From Nocardia albiluteola (GTDB lineage: Bacteria; Actinomycetota; Actinomycetes; Mycobacteriales; Mycobacteriaceae), in assembly GCF_018860155.1 (NCBI RefSeq), contig NZ_JAHKNI010000017.1, positions 62,001 to 126,000 of the forward strand: a DNA stretch of 64,000 bases, given 5' to 3'. A program made the translations under genes and the position numbers. Shown here piece after piece: positions 1 to 7,836 of the stretch (the first letter of the stretch is position 1; each line of letters opens with the position of its first letter). Below the pieces are notes generated by a model. It saw nothing but the letters and a program-made list of their open reading frames with translations, was not told the DNA's origin and did no database searches.

Positions 1-759
1 CGCACCGAGGAAACCGGTGACCGAATGCCCGCTGTTCTTCACCACGAGATGCCGTGGCTGCGGGAACATCTCGCGCAGCCGTTCCGGATCGCCGGTGCCG
101 AACACCTCCTGCGCCTCGTCGGCACCCAGGAACGCCACGTCGCTACCGCGCAGCTGGCGTGCCAGCGTATCCGCGGCGTTCTCCTCGCGCCGGATCCACA
201 GTGCCGGACGGTAATTCAGGTCGAAGCTGATCAACCGCTCGCGCCGCGGCAGGGCGGTGAGCGCATCGGTGAGCGCGGTCGCCGACGGGGACAGTGCGGT
301 GGTGATGCCGGTGAAGTGGATGAGCTCACACTGTTCCAGCAGCCCGTTACCGGCATCGAGGTCCGTGGGTGAGAGGGCGCTGGCGGCGGATCCGGTGCGG
401 TAGTAGAGCATTCGGCTCGCCCCGGCGGCCAGATCGGCCGGATGCGACGATCCGCCGCCGCGCTCCTTGACGTAGAGACCGGTCGGCCGGGCCGAGTCTG
501 TGTACACCGCGGAGGTGTCCACCCCGCGCTCGCGCAGGTGGCGAACCAGGTAGCGGCCGAATCCGTCGTCACCGACCCGCGACACCCAGGCGGTGCCGAT
601 GCCGAGCTGGGTCAGCGCGGTCGCGACGTTCAGCTCCGCCCCACCGGCGGTGCGATCGAAGGTGGGGGAGTCCTCGAGCGGGCCCGGCCGCGCGACCAGC
701 ACGGCGAGCCCCTCGCCCACGGTGATCGCCCGTATGCGGGGCGGCGTAGGCCAGATCAC
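1..759 (-). CDS. PfkB-family sugar kinase, probable 2-keto-3-deoxygluconate kinase (3' end cut by window)
   Basis: Ribokinase/PfkB-fold kinase that probably phosphorylates 2-keto-3-deoxygluconate to KDPG with ATP in the cytoplasm. The visible part shows the family's early GGAELNVATALTQLG segment, the VSRVGDDGFG glycine turn and the substrate-contact region through the FDLNYRPALW motif. The C-terminal ATP-binding and catalytic GAGD motif lies beyond the window edge. An ATG exists at 795, but a clean AAGGAG ribosome site at 766-771 lies 6 nt before a GTG at 759, so the GTG is the better start. It is divergent from the deaminase gene at 896. The KDPG aldolase two genes further on supports a KDG substrate. 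Other PfkB sugars cannot be excluded from sequence alone. Confidence 0.85.
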   Translation of the reverse strand, partial: MIWPTPPRIRAITVGEGLAVLVARPGPLEDSPTFDRTAGGAELNVATALTQLGIGTAWVSRVGDDGFGRYLVRHLRERGVDTSAVYTDSARPTGLYVKERGGGSSHPADLAAGASRMLYYRTGSAASALSPTDLDAGNGLLEQCELIHFTGITTALSPSATALTDALTALPRRERLISFDLNYRPALWIRREENAADTLARQLRGSDVAFLGADEAQEVFGTGDPERLREMFPQPRHLVVKNSGHSVTGFLGA

Positions 760-824
760 AGCCGTCTCCTTCGGATGCTTGCGACTATCGGTCATCACGT
801 GCAGAATAACCACGGAAAACACGA

Positions 825-854
825 TGTGCAATATGCGTTGCAGATTGTGCAATA
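825..854. promoter_or_regulatory. Candidate operator between divergent catabolic genes
   Basis: The nonamer TGTGCAATA occurs at 825-833 and again at 846-854, a 21-bp period that puts both on the same face of the helix. Overlapping it, TGCAA (827-831) and TTGCA (838-842) form an inverted repeat with a 6-bp spacer. The site lies in the only divergent gap of the cluster, about 40 bp before the GTG at 896, so it is a good candidate for a shared repressor site. The regulator is not in the window. Confidence 0.5.
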
Positions 855-895
855 GCTGGACCGTATGACGTTCAGCCTACGAGGGAAGGAGTGTC

Positions 896-2212
896 GTGGC
901 GATCGACGGCGACCTGCAGACCATCGACTCGGCGAAGGTGGCGGCCCTGCACGACCGGGTGCTCGGGCCCGAGCACAAATCGCTGCCGCCCGCGGCCTGG
1001 GGTTTGTCCGCGCGCGAATTCCTCGCCACCGCACCTCATCTGGACGATCTCGAGACCCCGGTGCTGACCATCGATCGCGCCGCGGTGGATGCGAATATCG
1101 CGGTGATGGCGGAGTGGGCGGCCGGCGCGGGGGTCCGGCTGGCGCCACACGGCAAGACCACGATGTCCCCTCAGCTGTGGGGCGAACAGCTCGCGGCCGG
1201 CGCCTGGGGGATCACCCTGGCCACGGGCTGGCAGGTGCAGGTGGCGCGGTCGTTCGGTGTCGCCCGCATCGTGCTCGCCAACGCCCTGGTCGACCCCGTC
1301 GGATTGGCCTGGCTCGCAGCCGAACTCGATCGCGATCCCGGTTTCGAGTTCTACAGCTGGGTCGACAGCGTCGCGACGGTGGAGGCCATGGACGGCCACC
1401 TGACCGGAGCCCCCGCGGGCGTGCGCGTGCCGGTGCTGATCGAACTGGGCGGCACCGGCGGGCGCACCGGTGCCCGTGGCGTCGAGGAGGCCCTGGCCGT
1501 CGCGGCGGCGGTGCGGAGTTCGGCGCGGCTCGAACTGGCCGGCGTCGGCGGCTACGAGGCCGCCTTGGCGCACGACCGCCGCCCGGACGCGGTCACCACC
1601 GTGCGCGACTACGTCGACGATCTGGCCCGCCTGCACCGCGAACTCGCCGCCGGGTACGAACGCCCCGCGATCGTGACCGCAGGCGGCAGCGCCTACCAGG
1701 ATCTGGTCGTGGAGCGCCTGGCCGGCCTGGCCGACGAGCGCGGCGAGCACGGTCCCGCCACGACCGTGGTGCTGCGGTCGGGCGCGTACATCATCCACGA
1801 CGACGGCTTCTACTCCGGCATTTCGCCGCTGGCCACCTCGCGCACCGAGCACCCGCTGCGCTCGGCCATGCACGGGTGGGCGCGCACGGTGTCCCGGCCG
1901 GAGCCGGGGCTGGCGCTGCTGGACGCCGGAAAGCGGGACCTGCCGTTCGATGAGGGGCTGCCGGTACCGCAACGGCTTTCGACGGGCCGGGGGCAGGAAG
2001 GGATGCCGAACGCGGCGCTGGTGTCCGCGCTCAACGATCAGCACGCCTTCCTGCGCCTGCCCGAGGGCGGCGAGGTGCCCGTCGGCAGCGTGGTGCGGCT
2101 GGGCCTGTCGCATCCGTGCACGGCCTTCGACAAGTGGCGGCTGATCCCGGTCGTCGACGACGCCGGCGCCGACCGTCCGCGCGTGATCGACTTGCTGCAC
2201 ACCTTCTTCTAG
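896..2212 (+). CDS. PLP-dependent amino acid deaminase, D-serine dehydratase-like (alanine racemase N-domain fold)
   Basis: Fold-type III PLP enzyme of the D-threonine aldolase/D-serine dehydratase (DSD1-like) group, 438 aa. The PLP lysine is K87 in the APHGKTTM motif near the start of the barrel. The C-terminal metal-binding domain carries the HPCTAFDKW segment near residue 403. The GTG start at 896 follows a GAAGGAG ribosome site at 884-890. Members of this group remove ammonia from D-amino acids. D-glucosaminate dehydratase, which makes 2-keto-3-deoxygluconate, is to my memory a related enzyme. With a KDG-type kinase, a KDPG aldolase and a GntP permease alongside, a 2-amino sugar acid is the more coherent substrate than D-serine, but the sequence alone does not settle this. 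Confidence 0.85.
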   Translation: MAIDGDLQTIDSAKVAALHDRVLGPEHKSLPPAAWGLSAREFLATAPHLDDLETPVLTIDRAAVDANIAVMAEWAAGAGVRLAPHGKTTMSPQLWGEQLAAGAWGITLATGWQVQVARSFGVARIVLANALVDPVGLAWLAAELDRDPGFEFYSWVDSVATVEAMDGHLTGAPAGVRVPVLIELGGTGGRTGARGVEEALAVAAAVRSSARLELAGVGGYEAALAHDRRPDAVTTVRDYVDDLARLHRELAAGYERPAIVTAGGSAYQDLVVERLAGLADERGEHGPATTVVLRSGAYIIHDDGFYSGISPLATSRTEHPLRSAMHGWARTVSRPEPGLALLDAGKRDLPFDEGLPVPQRLSTGRGQEGMPNAALVSALNDQHAFLRLPEGGEVPVGSVVRLGLSHPCTAFDKWRLIPVVDDAGADRPRVIDLLHTFF

Positions 2213-2227
2213 CGGGAGCGAACGAAG

Positions 2228-3838
2228 ATGGGCAGCTTGCTGATTCGTGGCGTCGACATCGTCGACGGGACGGGGTCCCCCCGCTTCCGGGGCGACGTCT
2301 CGGTGGTCGGCGGCCGGATCACCGAGATCGCCGGGCCCGGCACCGTCGCCGGGGTCGAGCGCGTCATCGAAAGCGAATCTCTGGTGCTGGCACCGGGTTT
2401 CATCGATATGCACGCCCACTCCGATCTGCACCTGCTCACCGATCCGGGGCACTTCCCGAAGGTCAGCCAGGGCGTCACCACCGAGGTGATCGGCCAGGAC
2501 GGGCTGTCCTACGCGCCCGTCGACGAGGCTGCCCTGGCAGTGCTGCGCCGCCAGATCGCCGGGTGGAACGGCAATCCCGTGGATCTGGACCTCTCCTGGC
2601 GCACCGTCGGGGAATACCTGGACCGGCTGGACGCGGGCATCACGCCGAACGCCGCCTACCTGGTGCCGCAGGGCACGCTGCGGTTGCTCGTCGTCGGCCC
2701 GGACAAGCGCCCGGCGACCGCCGCGGAGATCGACCGGATGGCCGAGCTGCTCGCGCAGGGGCTGGCGCAGGGCGCGGTCGGCATGTCCAGCGGCCTGACC
2801 TACACGCCCGGAATGTACGCCGGCACTTCGGAACTGGCGGCGCTGTGCCGGGTGGTCGCGGCGGCGGGCGGATTCTATGCCCCGCATCACCGCTCGTACG
2901 GCGCGGGCGCGCTGGACGCCTATGCCGAGATGATCGGCCTGGCCCACGACACCGGCTGCGCGGTACATCTCACGCACGCGACGATGAACTTCGCCGAGAA
3001 CCGCGGGCGCGCACCGGAACTGCTCGCGATGATCGACGCCGCGCTCGCCGAGGGCTGCGACATCACCCTGGACACGTACCCGTATCTGCCCGGCTCGACG
3101 ACCCTCTCGGCGTTGCTGCCCAGCTGGGCGTCCTCGGGCGGGCCGGATGCGGTGCTGGCGCGCCTGGACGATCCCGGCGAGCGGGAGCGCATCGTCGCCG
3201 ACGTGACGGTCAGCGGCTCGGACGGGTGCCACGGGGTGACAGTCGACTGGGAGACCATTCAGATCAGCGGTGTCGCCCATGCCGGACTGGATCGGTACGC
3301 CGGGCGCACGATCGCCGCGATCGCCGCGGCGGAAGGCGTTGCGCCCGTGGACGTCTTCTTCGATCTGCTGCGCCGCGACGAACTGGCCACCACGATCCTG
3401 CAGCACGTGGGCCACGAGGAGAACGTGCGCGCCATCATGCGGCACCCGCGCCACATGGGCGGCAGCGACGCGCTGCTGGTCGGGGAGCGGCCGCATCCGC
3501 GGGCCTGGGGCACGTTCCCGCGCTACCTCGGGCACTACGTGCGCGAGCTGGGCGTGCTCGGGCTCGAGGAGTGCGTACACCACCTGACCGGCAGCCCGGC
3601 CGGGCGGCTGCGGCTGCGCGAGCGCGGCCTGATCCGGCCCGGCTACGCCGCGGATCTGGTGCTCTTCGACCCCGAAACCGTCCGCGACACTGCCACTTTC
3701 GACAATCCCAAACAGCAGGCCCGCGGTATCGAGTACGTGATCGTCAACGGCGAGTTCGCGATCGACGCCGGCAAGCCCACCGGCGCGCTGGCCGGTCGCG
3801 CGCTGCGTATGGACCCGACTCTGAAGGAGACACGTTGA
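2228..3838 (+). CDS. N-acyl-D-amino-acid deacylase (amidohydrolase superfamily)
   Basis: Zinc-dependent deacylase of the D-aminoacylase family, 536 aa, the usual length. It shows the N-terminal beta domain, then GFIDMHAHSDLHLL (metal ligands H62 and H64, with D66 following), the QGVTTE loop near 81-86, and the late C-terminal PGYAADLVLFDP strand typical of amidohydrolases. The residue that is a zinc-ligand cysteine in classical D-aminoacylases (context GNCG) is D91 here (GQDG), which marks a sub-family. It starts 15 nt after the deaminase gene and overlaps the aldolase gene by 4 nt, so it belongs to the same operon. It probably strips an acetyl or acyl group to feed the deaminase. Confidence 0.85.
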   Translation: MGSLLIRGVDIVDGTGSPRFRGDVSVVGGRITEIAGPGTVAGVERVIESESLVLAPGFIDMHAHSDLHLLTDPGHFPKVSQGVTTEVIGQDGLSYAPVDEAALAVLRRQIAGWNGNPVDLDLSWRTVGEYLDRLDAGITPNAAYLVPQGTLRLLVVGPDKRPATAAEIDRMAELLAQGLAQGAVGMSSGLTYTPGMYAGTSELAALCRVVAAAGGFYAPHHRSYGAGALDAYAEMIGLAHDTGCAVHLTHATMNFAENRGRAPELLAMIDAALAEGCDITLDTYPYLPGSTTLSALLPSWASSGGPDAVLARLDDPGERERIVADVTVSGSDGCHGVTVDWETIQISGVAHAGLDRYAGRTIAAIAAAEGVAPVDVFFDLLRRDELATTILQHVGHEENVRAIMRHPRHMGGSDALLVGERPHPRAWGTFPRYLGHYVRELGVLGLEECVHHLTGSPAGRLRLRERGLIRPGYAADLVLFDPETVRDTATFDNPKQQARGIEYVIVNGEFAIDAGKPTGALAGRALRMDPTLKETR

Positions 3839-4455
3839 CCACCGCCATGGATGTCATCCGCGCCGACCGGGTGCTCACCGTCGTGCGCGCACCGCGGATA
3901 CCCGATGCGAAGGCACTGGCCGAGGCGCTGGCCGGCGCCGGAATCCGCGCGGTGGAACTGACCTTCACCACGCCCGGCATTCTCGACGCCCTGGCCGCGG
4001 CGGCGGCCGCCGAGCAGGCGGTGGTCGGCGCGGGCACGGTGCTGACCGCGGAGCAGGCCGAACAGGCCATCGGCAGCGGCGCCCGGTTCCTGGTCACCCC
4101 GGGACTGCGGCCCGACGTGGCCCATGCGGCCGCGCGGCACGACATTCCGGTCGTGATGGGCGCTTTCACCCCGAGCGAGGTGATGGCCGCCCTGGACATG
4201 GGCGCGGCGGCGGTGAAGATCTTCCCGGCCCGCGCGCTGGGGCCCGGCTACCTGAAGGATCTGCGCGGACCCTTCCCGGACGCGGAACTGATCCCGTCCG
4301 GCGGCGTCAACGCGGGTAATGCCGCGGAGTTTCTCGCCCACGGCGCGGTGGCGGTCACGGCCGGCACCGACGTCGTCGCACCCACCGATGTCGCGGCGGG
4401 CCGATGGTCCGACATCGCCTCGCGCGCGGCATCTTTCGTTCGATCCATGAAGTGA
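3835..4455 (+). CDS. eda: 2-keto-3-deoxy-6-phosphogluconate / 4-hydroxy-2-oxoglutarate aldolase
   Basis: Class I aldolase of 206 aa that splits KDPG into pyruvate and glyceraldehyde 3-phosphate. The catalytic glutamate is E41 in AVELTFTT and the Schiff-base lysine is K128 in AAVKIFPA. The phosphate-binding IPSGGVN loop is at about 153-159. I chose the TTG start at 3835 because AAGGAG sits 5 nt upstream and the TTGA overlap couples it to the deacylase stop. An ATG four codons later (3847) is the alternative. It completes the kinase-to-aldolase half of the pathway encoded by this cluster. Confidence 0.88.
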   Translation: MTTAMDVIRADRVLTVVRAPRIPDAKALAEALAGAGIRAVELTFTTPGILDALAAAAAAEQAVVGAGTVLTAEQAEQAIGSGARFLVTPGLRPDVAHAAARHDIPVVMGAFTPSEVMAALDMGAAAVKIFPARALGPGYLKDLRGPFPDAELIPSGGVNAGNAAEFLAHGAVAVTAGTDVVAPTDVAAGRWSDIASRAASFVRSMK

Positions 4456-4462
4456 GGCAAGT

Positions 4463-5884
4463 ATGTCCGTCACCGTCGACTGGCTACGCACGAGCACACC
4501 CGGACTACTGATACTGTGCGGTCTCGCAATCGCGGTACTGCTGGTCGCGATCATCCGGTTCAAACTCGAGCCGTTCATCGCGCTGCTCCTGACGGGCCTG
4601 CTGCTGGCGCTGGCCGCCGGGCTGCCGGTGTCCAAGATCGTGGGCACCCCGCTGAAATCCTCGGATTCCATCCTGGAGACCGGATTCGGCAGCATCCTGG
4701 GCCACATCTCGGTGATCATCGGCCTCGGCACGGTGCTCGGCGCGATCATGGAACGCTCCGGCGGCGCGGATGTCCTGGCCGAGCGGCTGCAGAAAATATT
4801 CGGGCGCAAGGGCGCTCCGATCGCCATGGGACTGATGGGCCTCATCTTCGGTGTCCCCGTGTTCTTCGACATCGGCATCTTCGTGCTCGCCCCGCTGGTC
4901 TACGTGGCCGCCAAGCGCGGCGGCGGGTCGCTGGTGCTGTACGCGATGCCGATGGTCGCGGGCCTGTCCATGACACACGCGTTCCTGCCGCCGCACCCGG
5001 GCCCGGTGGCCCTGGGCGGGCTGATGGGGGTCAGCCTGGGCTGGCTGATCATCATGGGACTGATCTGCGGCATACCGGGATTCATCGCGGCGGGCCTGGT
5101 CTGGGGCACCTTCATCGGCAAGCGGATCGTGGTGGACGTGCCCGCCGAGTTCACCGTGCAGGCCGCGGCGACGGAGCCGGATTCGGAATCCGATGCGGCG
5201 CAGCGCAAGCCGCCATCGATCGCGCTGATCGGCGGCATCATCGCCATTCCGCTGGTGCTGATCCTGGGCGCGACCTTCGGCAGCCAGCTGCTGCACAAGG
5301 GCTCCCGGCTGCTGGAAGTGCTGACGTTCCTGGGCAATCCGGCCGTGGCGCTGCTGATCGCGGTGCTGTTCGCGTTCTATATGCTCGGCCTGCGGCGTGG
5401 ATCGACGGTGCAGCAGCTCGGCGCGCTCACCGCGGAATCGCTGCGGCCGGTGGGCATGCTGCTGCTGGTGATCGGAGCGGGCTCGTTCTTCGGGGCGGTC
5501 ATCTCGGCCACCGGCATCGGAAAGGTGCTGGCGCACACCATGTCCGAGGCCGGGCTGCCGGTGATCGTGATGGCCTACATCATCAGCTGCGGCCTGCGGA
5601 TCGCGCAGGGCTCGGCGACGGTGGCCATCGTGACGACGGCGGGCATCGTCGGACCGCTCGTGGCCGGGCACGGATACTCCGAGATGTCCGTCGCGCTGAT
5701 CGCCATGGCGATCAGCGCGGGATCGATCATTCTGAGCCACGTCAACGACGGCGGCTTCTGGATGGTCTCGAAATTCTTCAACCTGTCGGTGAAGCAGACG
5801 CTGCAGACCTGGAGCGTGCTGGAAACCGTGCTGTCGGTGGTGAGCTTCGCGGTCGCGGCCGTGCTGTTCGCGATCGTCAGCTGA
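4463..5884 (+). CDS. GntP-family gluconate:H+ symporter
   Basis: Integral membrane permease of 473 aa with 12 or more hydrophobic segments. It has the GntP-family signatures: the N-terminal VAIIRFKLEPFIALLLTG region, the VFFDIGIFVLAPLVY segment (about 135-148), AFLPPHPGPVAL (about 173-184) and the C-terminal SVALIAMAISAGSIILSHVNDGGFW stretch. It starts 7 nt after the aldolase stop, so it is the last gene of the operon. GntP proteins import gluconate and related sugar acids, and some (DsdX-like) import D-serine. Both classes fit the enzymes here; an N-acylated 2-amino sugar acid would combine them. Confidence 0.88.
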   Translation: MSVTVDWLRTSTPGLLILCGLAIAVLLVAIIRFKLEPFIALLLTGLLLALAAGLPVSKIVGTPLKSSDSILETGFGSILGHISVIIGLGTVLGAIMERSGGADVLAERLQKIFGRKGAPIAMGLMGLIFGVPVFFDIGIFVLAPLVYVAAKRGGGSLVLYAMPMVAGLSMTHAFLPPHPGPVALGGLMGVSLGWLIIMGLICGIPGFIAAGLVWGTFIGKRIVVDVPAEFTVQAAATEPDSESDAAQRKPPSIALIGGIIAIPLVLILGATFGSQLLHKGSRLLEVLTFLGNPAVALLIAVLFAFYMLGLRRGSTVQQLGALTAESLRPVGMLLLVIGAGSFFGAVISATGIGKVLAHTMSEAGLPVIVMAYIISCGLRIAQGSATVAIVTTAGIVGPLVAGHGYSEMSVALIAMAISAGSIILSHVNDGGFWMVSKFFNLSVKQTLQTWSVLETVLSVVSFAVAAVLFAIVS

Positions 5885-5897
5885 GGAGTCCCGGACG

Positions 5898-7250
5898 CTA
5901 GGCGTCGGCGGTCTTCGGCTCGGTGCCCAGGCCGCCGAACATCTTCCGCTTGAGCGGAGGGATGGCCTCGACCACGCGGAACATCGTGCGGCCCAGGGCG
6001 CGGCCGACGCGGCTGGTCGACACCGACTGCTCGGCGGTCTTCAGTGAGGCACGCACCGCGGCGAAGCCGTAGCCGATCATCTCCGCCTCGTATTCGTGCA
6101 GCGCGTTCAGCAGCTCGCGCTCGCCGCGGGCGACCGCGACCAGGCGATCGCGCAGCTCGTGCGCGTCGCGCAGGGCCACGTTCGCGCCGATCCCGCGGAA
6201 CGGGGTCATGCTGTGGATGGCGTCGCCGAGCAGCGTGACGTTGGTGGTCTCCCACGCTGGCACCGGGACCGAGGTGCGAATCGGCAACAGCGTGACCGTC
6301 TCTGGAGCGGTGCCGGTGATCAGCTCGCGGAGTTCGGGGGACCACTCCGCGGTGAGCCGGTCGGCCAGGTCCTGAAGTTCCTTGGGCTCCAAGGAGTCCA
6401 GCTCGCGATCGACCGGGTAGTCGGAGCGGCGCGCGGCATAGCTCCACAGTACGTAGGGCTCGGTGTTGTCGAACAGTGCGCCCGGATTCAGTTCGGCCGC
6501 ACCGTCGTTGCCGCCGATGCCGCCGAGCGCGGAATCCGGCTTCTCGAAAACATGCGGGGCGACGAACATTCCGCCCGTCCGGGCGGGCATGACCGAGACC
6601 GGGGCTACCTGCAGACGCGGCGCGAGACGCTGGCGTCCCTCCGGGGTGAGCATGTATTTGCCCGCGATGCAGGCGATTCCGGTGTCGACCCGCTCGGCGT
6701 GCGGCAGCAGCTGGGCGCGTACCCGGGAGGTGGCGCCGTCGGCCCCGACGAGCACGTCGCCGACCGCCGTTGTCCCGTCGGCGAACTGGGCCTCCACCCG
6801 GCCGTCATCCAGCCGCCGGTAGCCGGTGATCGCCTTGTCGTAGTGCACGATGCCGTCCAGATCGGACAGCAGGACCTGGCGCAGGGTGATGCGGCTGACG
6901 CCGAAGTTGCGGTCGACGTCGTCGCCGGTGGTCGCGCCCTCGATCGCGTCCATGTCGAGCTCGAGCAGCATGTCGAGCTGTTCGGTGGCGAAACCGAAGC
7001 CGAACTCGCGGTCCATGTTTCCGGCGCCGGCCACGAACGCGCGATACAGATGCGCGGGCAGCAGTTCGTGCAGCGCCCGGCTGCCGCGCGGGCTGATGTG
7101 AATGCGGAAGCCCTGCAGCCGGTCGGTGCGGTGCCGGTCGCGTTCGTAGACCGCGACACTGACACCGGCGCCACGCAGGCCGTGGGCCAGCGCGAGGCCG
7201 CCGATGCCGCCGCCCGCGATGATGACGTGCAGAGATGCGTTGTCGGACAT
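5898..7250 (-). CDS. FAD-dependent aromatic-type monooxygenase
   Basis: Group A flavoprotein monooxygenase (PHBH fold), 450 aa. Visible motifs are the N-terminal dinucleotide fingerprint IIAGGGIGGLALAHGL (about 9-24), the DG motif LVGADGATSRVRAQL (about 165-179), and the flavin ribityl/pyrophosphate motif LLGDAIHSMTPFRGIGAN (about 329-346). Such enzymes hydroxylate aromatic or polyketide substrates using NAD(P)H and oxygen. It is convergent with the GntP gene and lies 13 nt downstream of the MarR gene on the same strand, so the two form an operon. The substrate is not predictable; drug inactivation or aromatic degradation are both possible. Confidence 0.85.
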   Translation of the reverse strand: MSDNASLHVIIAGGGIGGLALAHGLRGAGVSVAVYERDRHRTDRLQGFRIHISPRGSRALHELLPAHLYRAFVAGAGNMDREFGFGFATEQLDMLLELDMDAIEGATTGDDVDRNFGVSRITLRQVLLSDLDGIVHYDKAITGYRRLDDGRVEAQFADGTTAVGDVLVGADGATSRVRAQLLPHAERVDTGIACIAGKYMLTPEGRQRLAPRLQVAPVSVMPARTGGMFVAPHVFEKPDSALGGIGGNDGAAELNPGALFDNTEPYVLWSYAARRSDYPVDRELDSLEPKELQDLADRLTAEWSPELRELITGTAPETVTLLPIRTSVPVPAWETTNVTLLGDAIHSMTPFRGIGANVALRDAHELRDRLVAVARGERELLNALHEYEAEMIGYGFAAVRASLKTAEQSVSTSRVGRALGRTMFRVVEAIPPLKRKMFGGLGTEPKTADA

Positions 7251-7263
7251 GGTATTACCCCAA

Positions 7264-7743
7264 TCAATCCTGACTCCAGCGGAAATGCCGGCGCCTGCGT
7301 CGCGCGGCCTGCTGCTCCGCGCCGTGATGTGCCCAGTCCTGGATGAGCTGGGTGAGTAGCCGGGTCAGGGCCACCACGTCGTCCGCGGACCAGTCGGCGA
7401 TGACCGCCCCGAAGACCTCTTCCCCGGCCGTGAGGAACTGCCGTAGTTCCTCACGGCCGACGTCGGTGGCCGCGAGCAGCACCGCTCGCCGATCCGCCGG
7501 ATCCGGCTCGGTGGTCACCAGGTCGGCCTCGGCCAGCGCCTTGATATGCCGCGTGACCGAGGAGGGGAGGGCCCCCAGCCGCTCGGCCACCTCGCCCGCG
7601 CGGAGCGGGCCGTGGTCGACGGCCAACTGCAAGACACCCAGCCGGACCGGATCGAACGCCCGCGCCTGCCCCCGGCGATTGGCCTCGGCGAACAGGTTGA
7701 CGGTGCGAGCGAGCTCCGAGATCTGGTCTTTGTTTGCTTGCAT
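7264..7743 (-). CDS. MarR-family transcriptional regulator
   Basis: Winged-helix repressor of 159 aa. The central LRAGEVAERLGALPSSVTRHIKALAEADLV segment is the recognition helix region and EPDPADRRAVLLAAT is the beta wing. The ATG at 7743 is used rather than the upstream ATG at 7815, because the MarR domain begins normally there and the extra 24 residues have no family match that I can see. It is co-transcribed with the FAD monooxygenase and probably regulates it and itself through the palindrome at 7760-7780. The C-terminal tail is arginine-rich. Confidence 0.85.
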   Translation of the reverse strand: MQANKDQISELARTVNLFAEANRRGQARAFDPVRLGVLQLAVDHGPLRAGEVAERLGALPSSVTRHIKALAEADLVTTEPDPADRRAVLLAATDVGREELRQFLTAGEEVFGAVIADWSADDVVALTRLLTQLIQDWAHHGAEQQAARRRRRHFRWSQD

Positions 7744-7759
7744 GAAACAACAGTAGATT

Positions 7760-7780
7760 ACTTGCTCCAGTGAAACAAGT
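7760..7780. promoter_or_regulatory. Probable MarR operator
   Basis: A 21-bp imperfect palindrome with perfect ACTTG (7760-7764) and CAAGT (7776-7780) ends and matching inner bases CAGTG. The octamer TGAAACAA appears inside it (7771-7778) and again at 7743-7750 over the start codon. It is AT-rich against its surroundings and sits directly in front of the MarR gene, as expected for autoregulation. Confidence 0.55.
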
Positions 7781-7798
7781 ATTTTTTCCGGCCCTGCC

Positions 7799-7836
7799 GA
7801 TGAATGGGATTGCACGATCGTGCATAATCATCACAT
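7799..7836 (+). promoter_or_regulatory. Paired ARG boxes and promoter of argC
   Basis: Two 18-bp ArgR-type boxes with cores TGAATGGGATTGCA (7801-7814) and TGCATAATCATCAC (7821-7834), 20 bp centre to centre, resembling the TGAAT-N4-ATTCA consensus. The same 31-bp block recurs before argG (30183-30213) with 26 of 31 bases identical. A -10-like CATAAT at 7823-7828 lies 7 nt before the argC ATG, so the transcript may be leaderless. ArgR bound here would cover the promoter. Confidence 0.75.

Noticed and set aside
872..3583. A 903-codon minus-strand open frame covering the deaminase and deacylase genes
   Set aside because: It is antisense to two well-supported genes, has low-complexity RGHPQ-rich content and no domain; a product of high GC codon bias.
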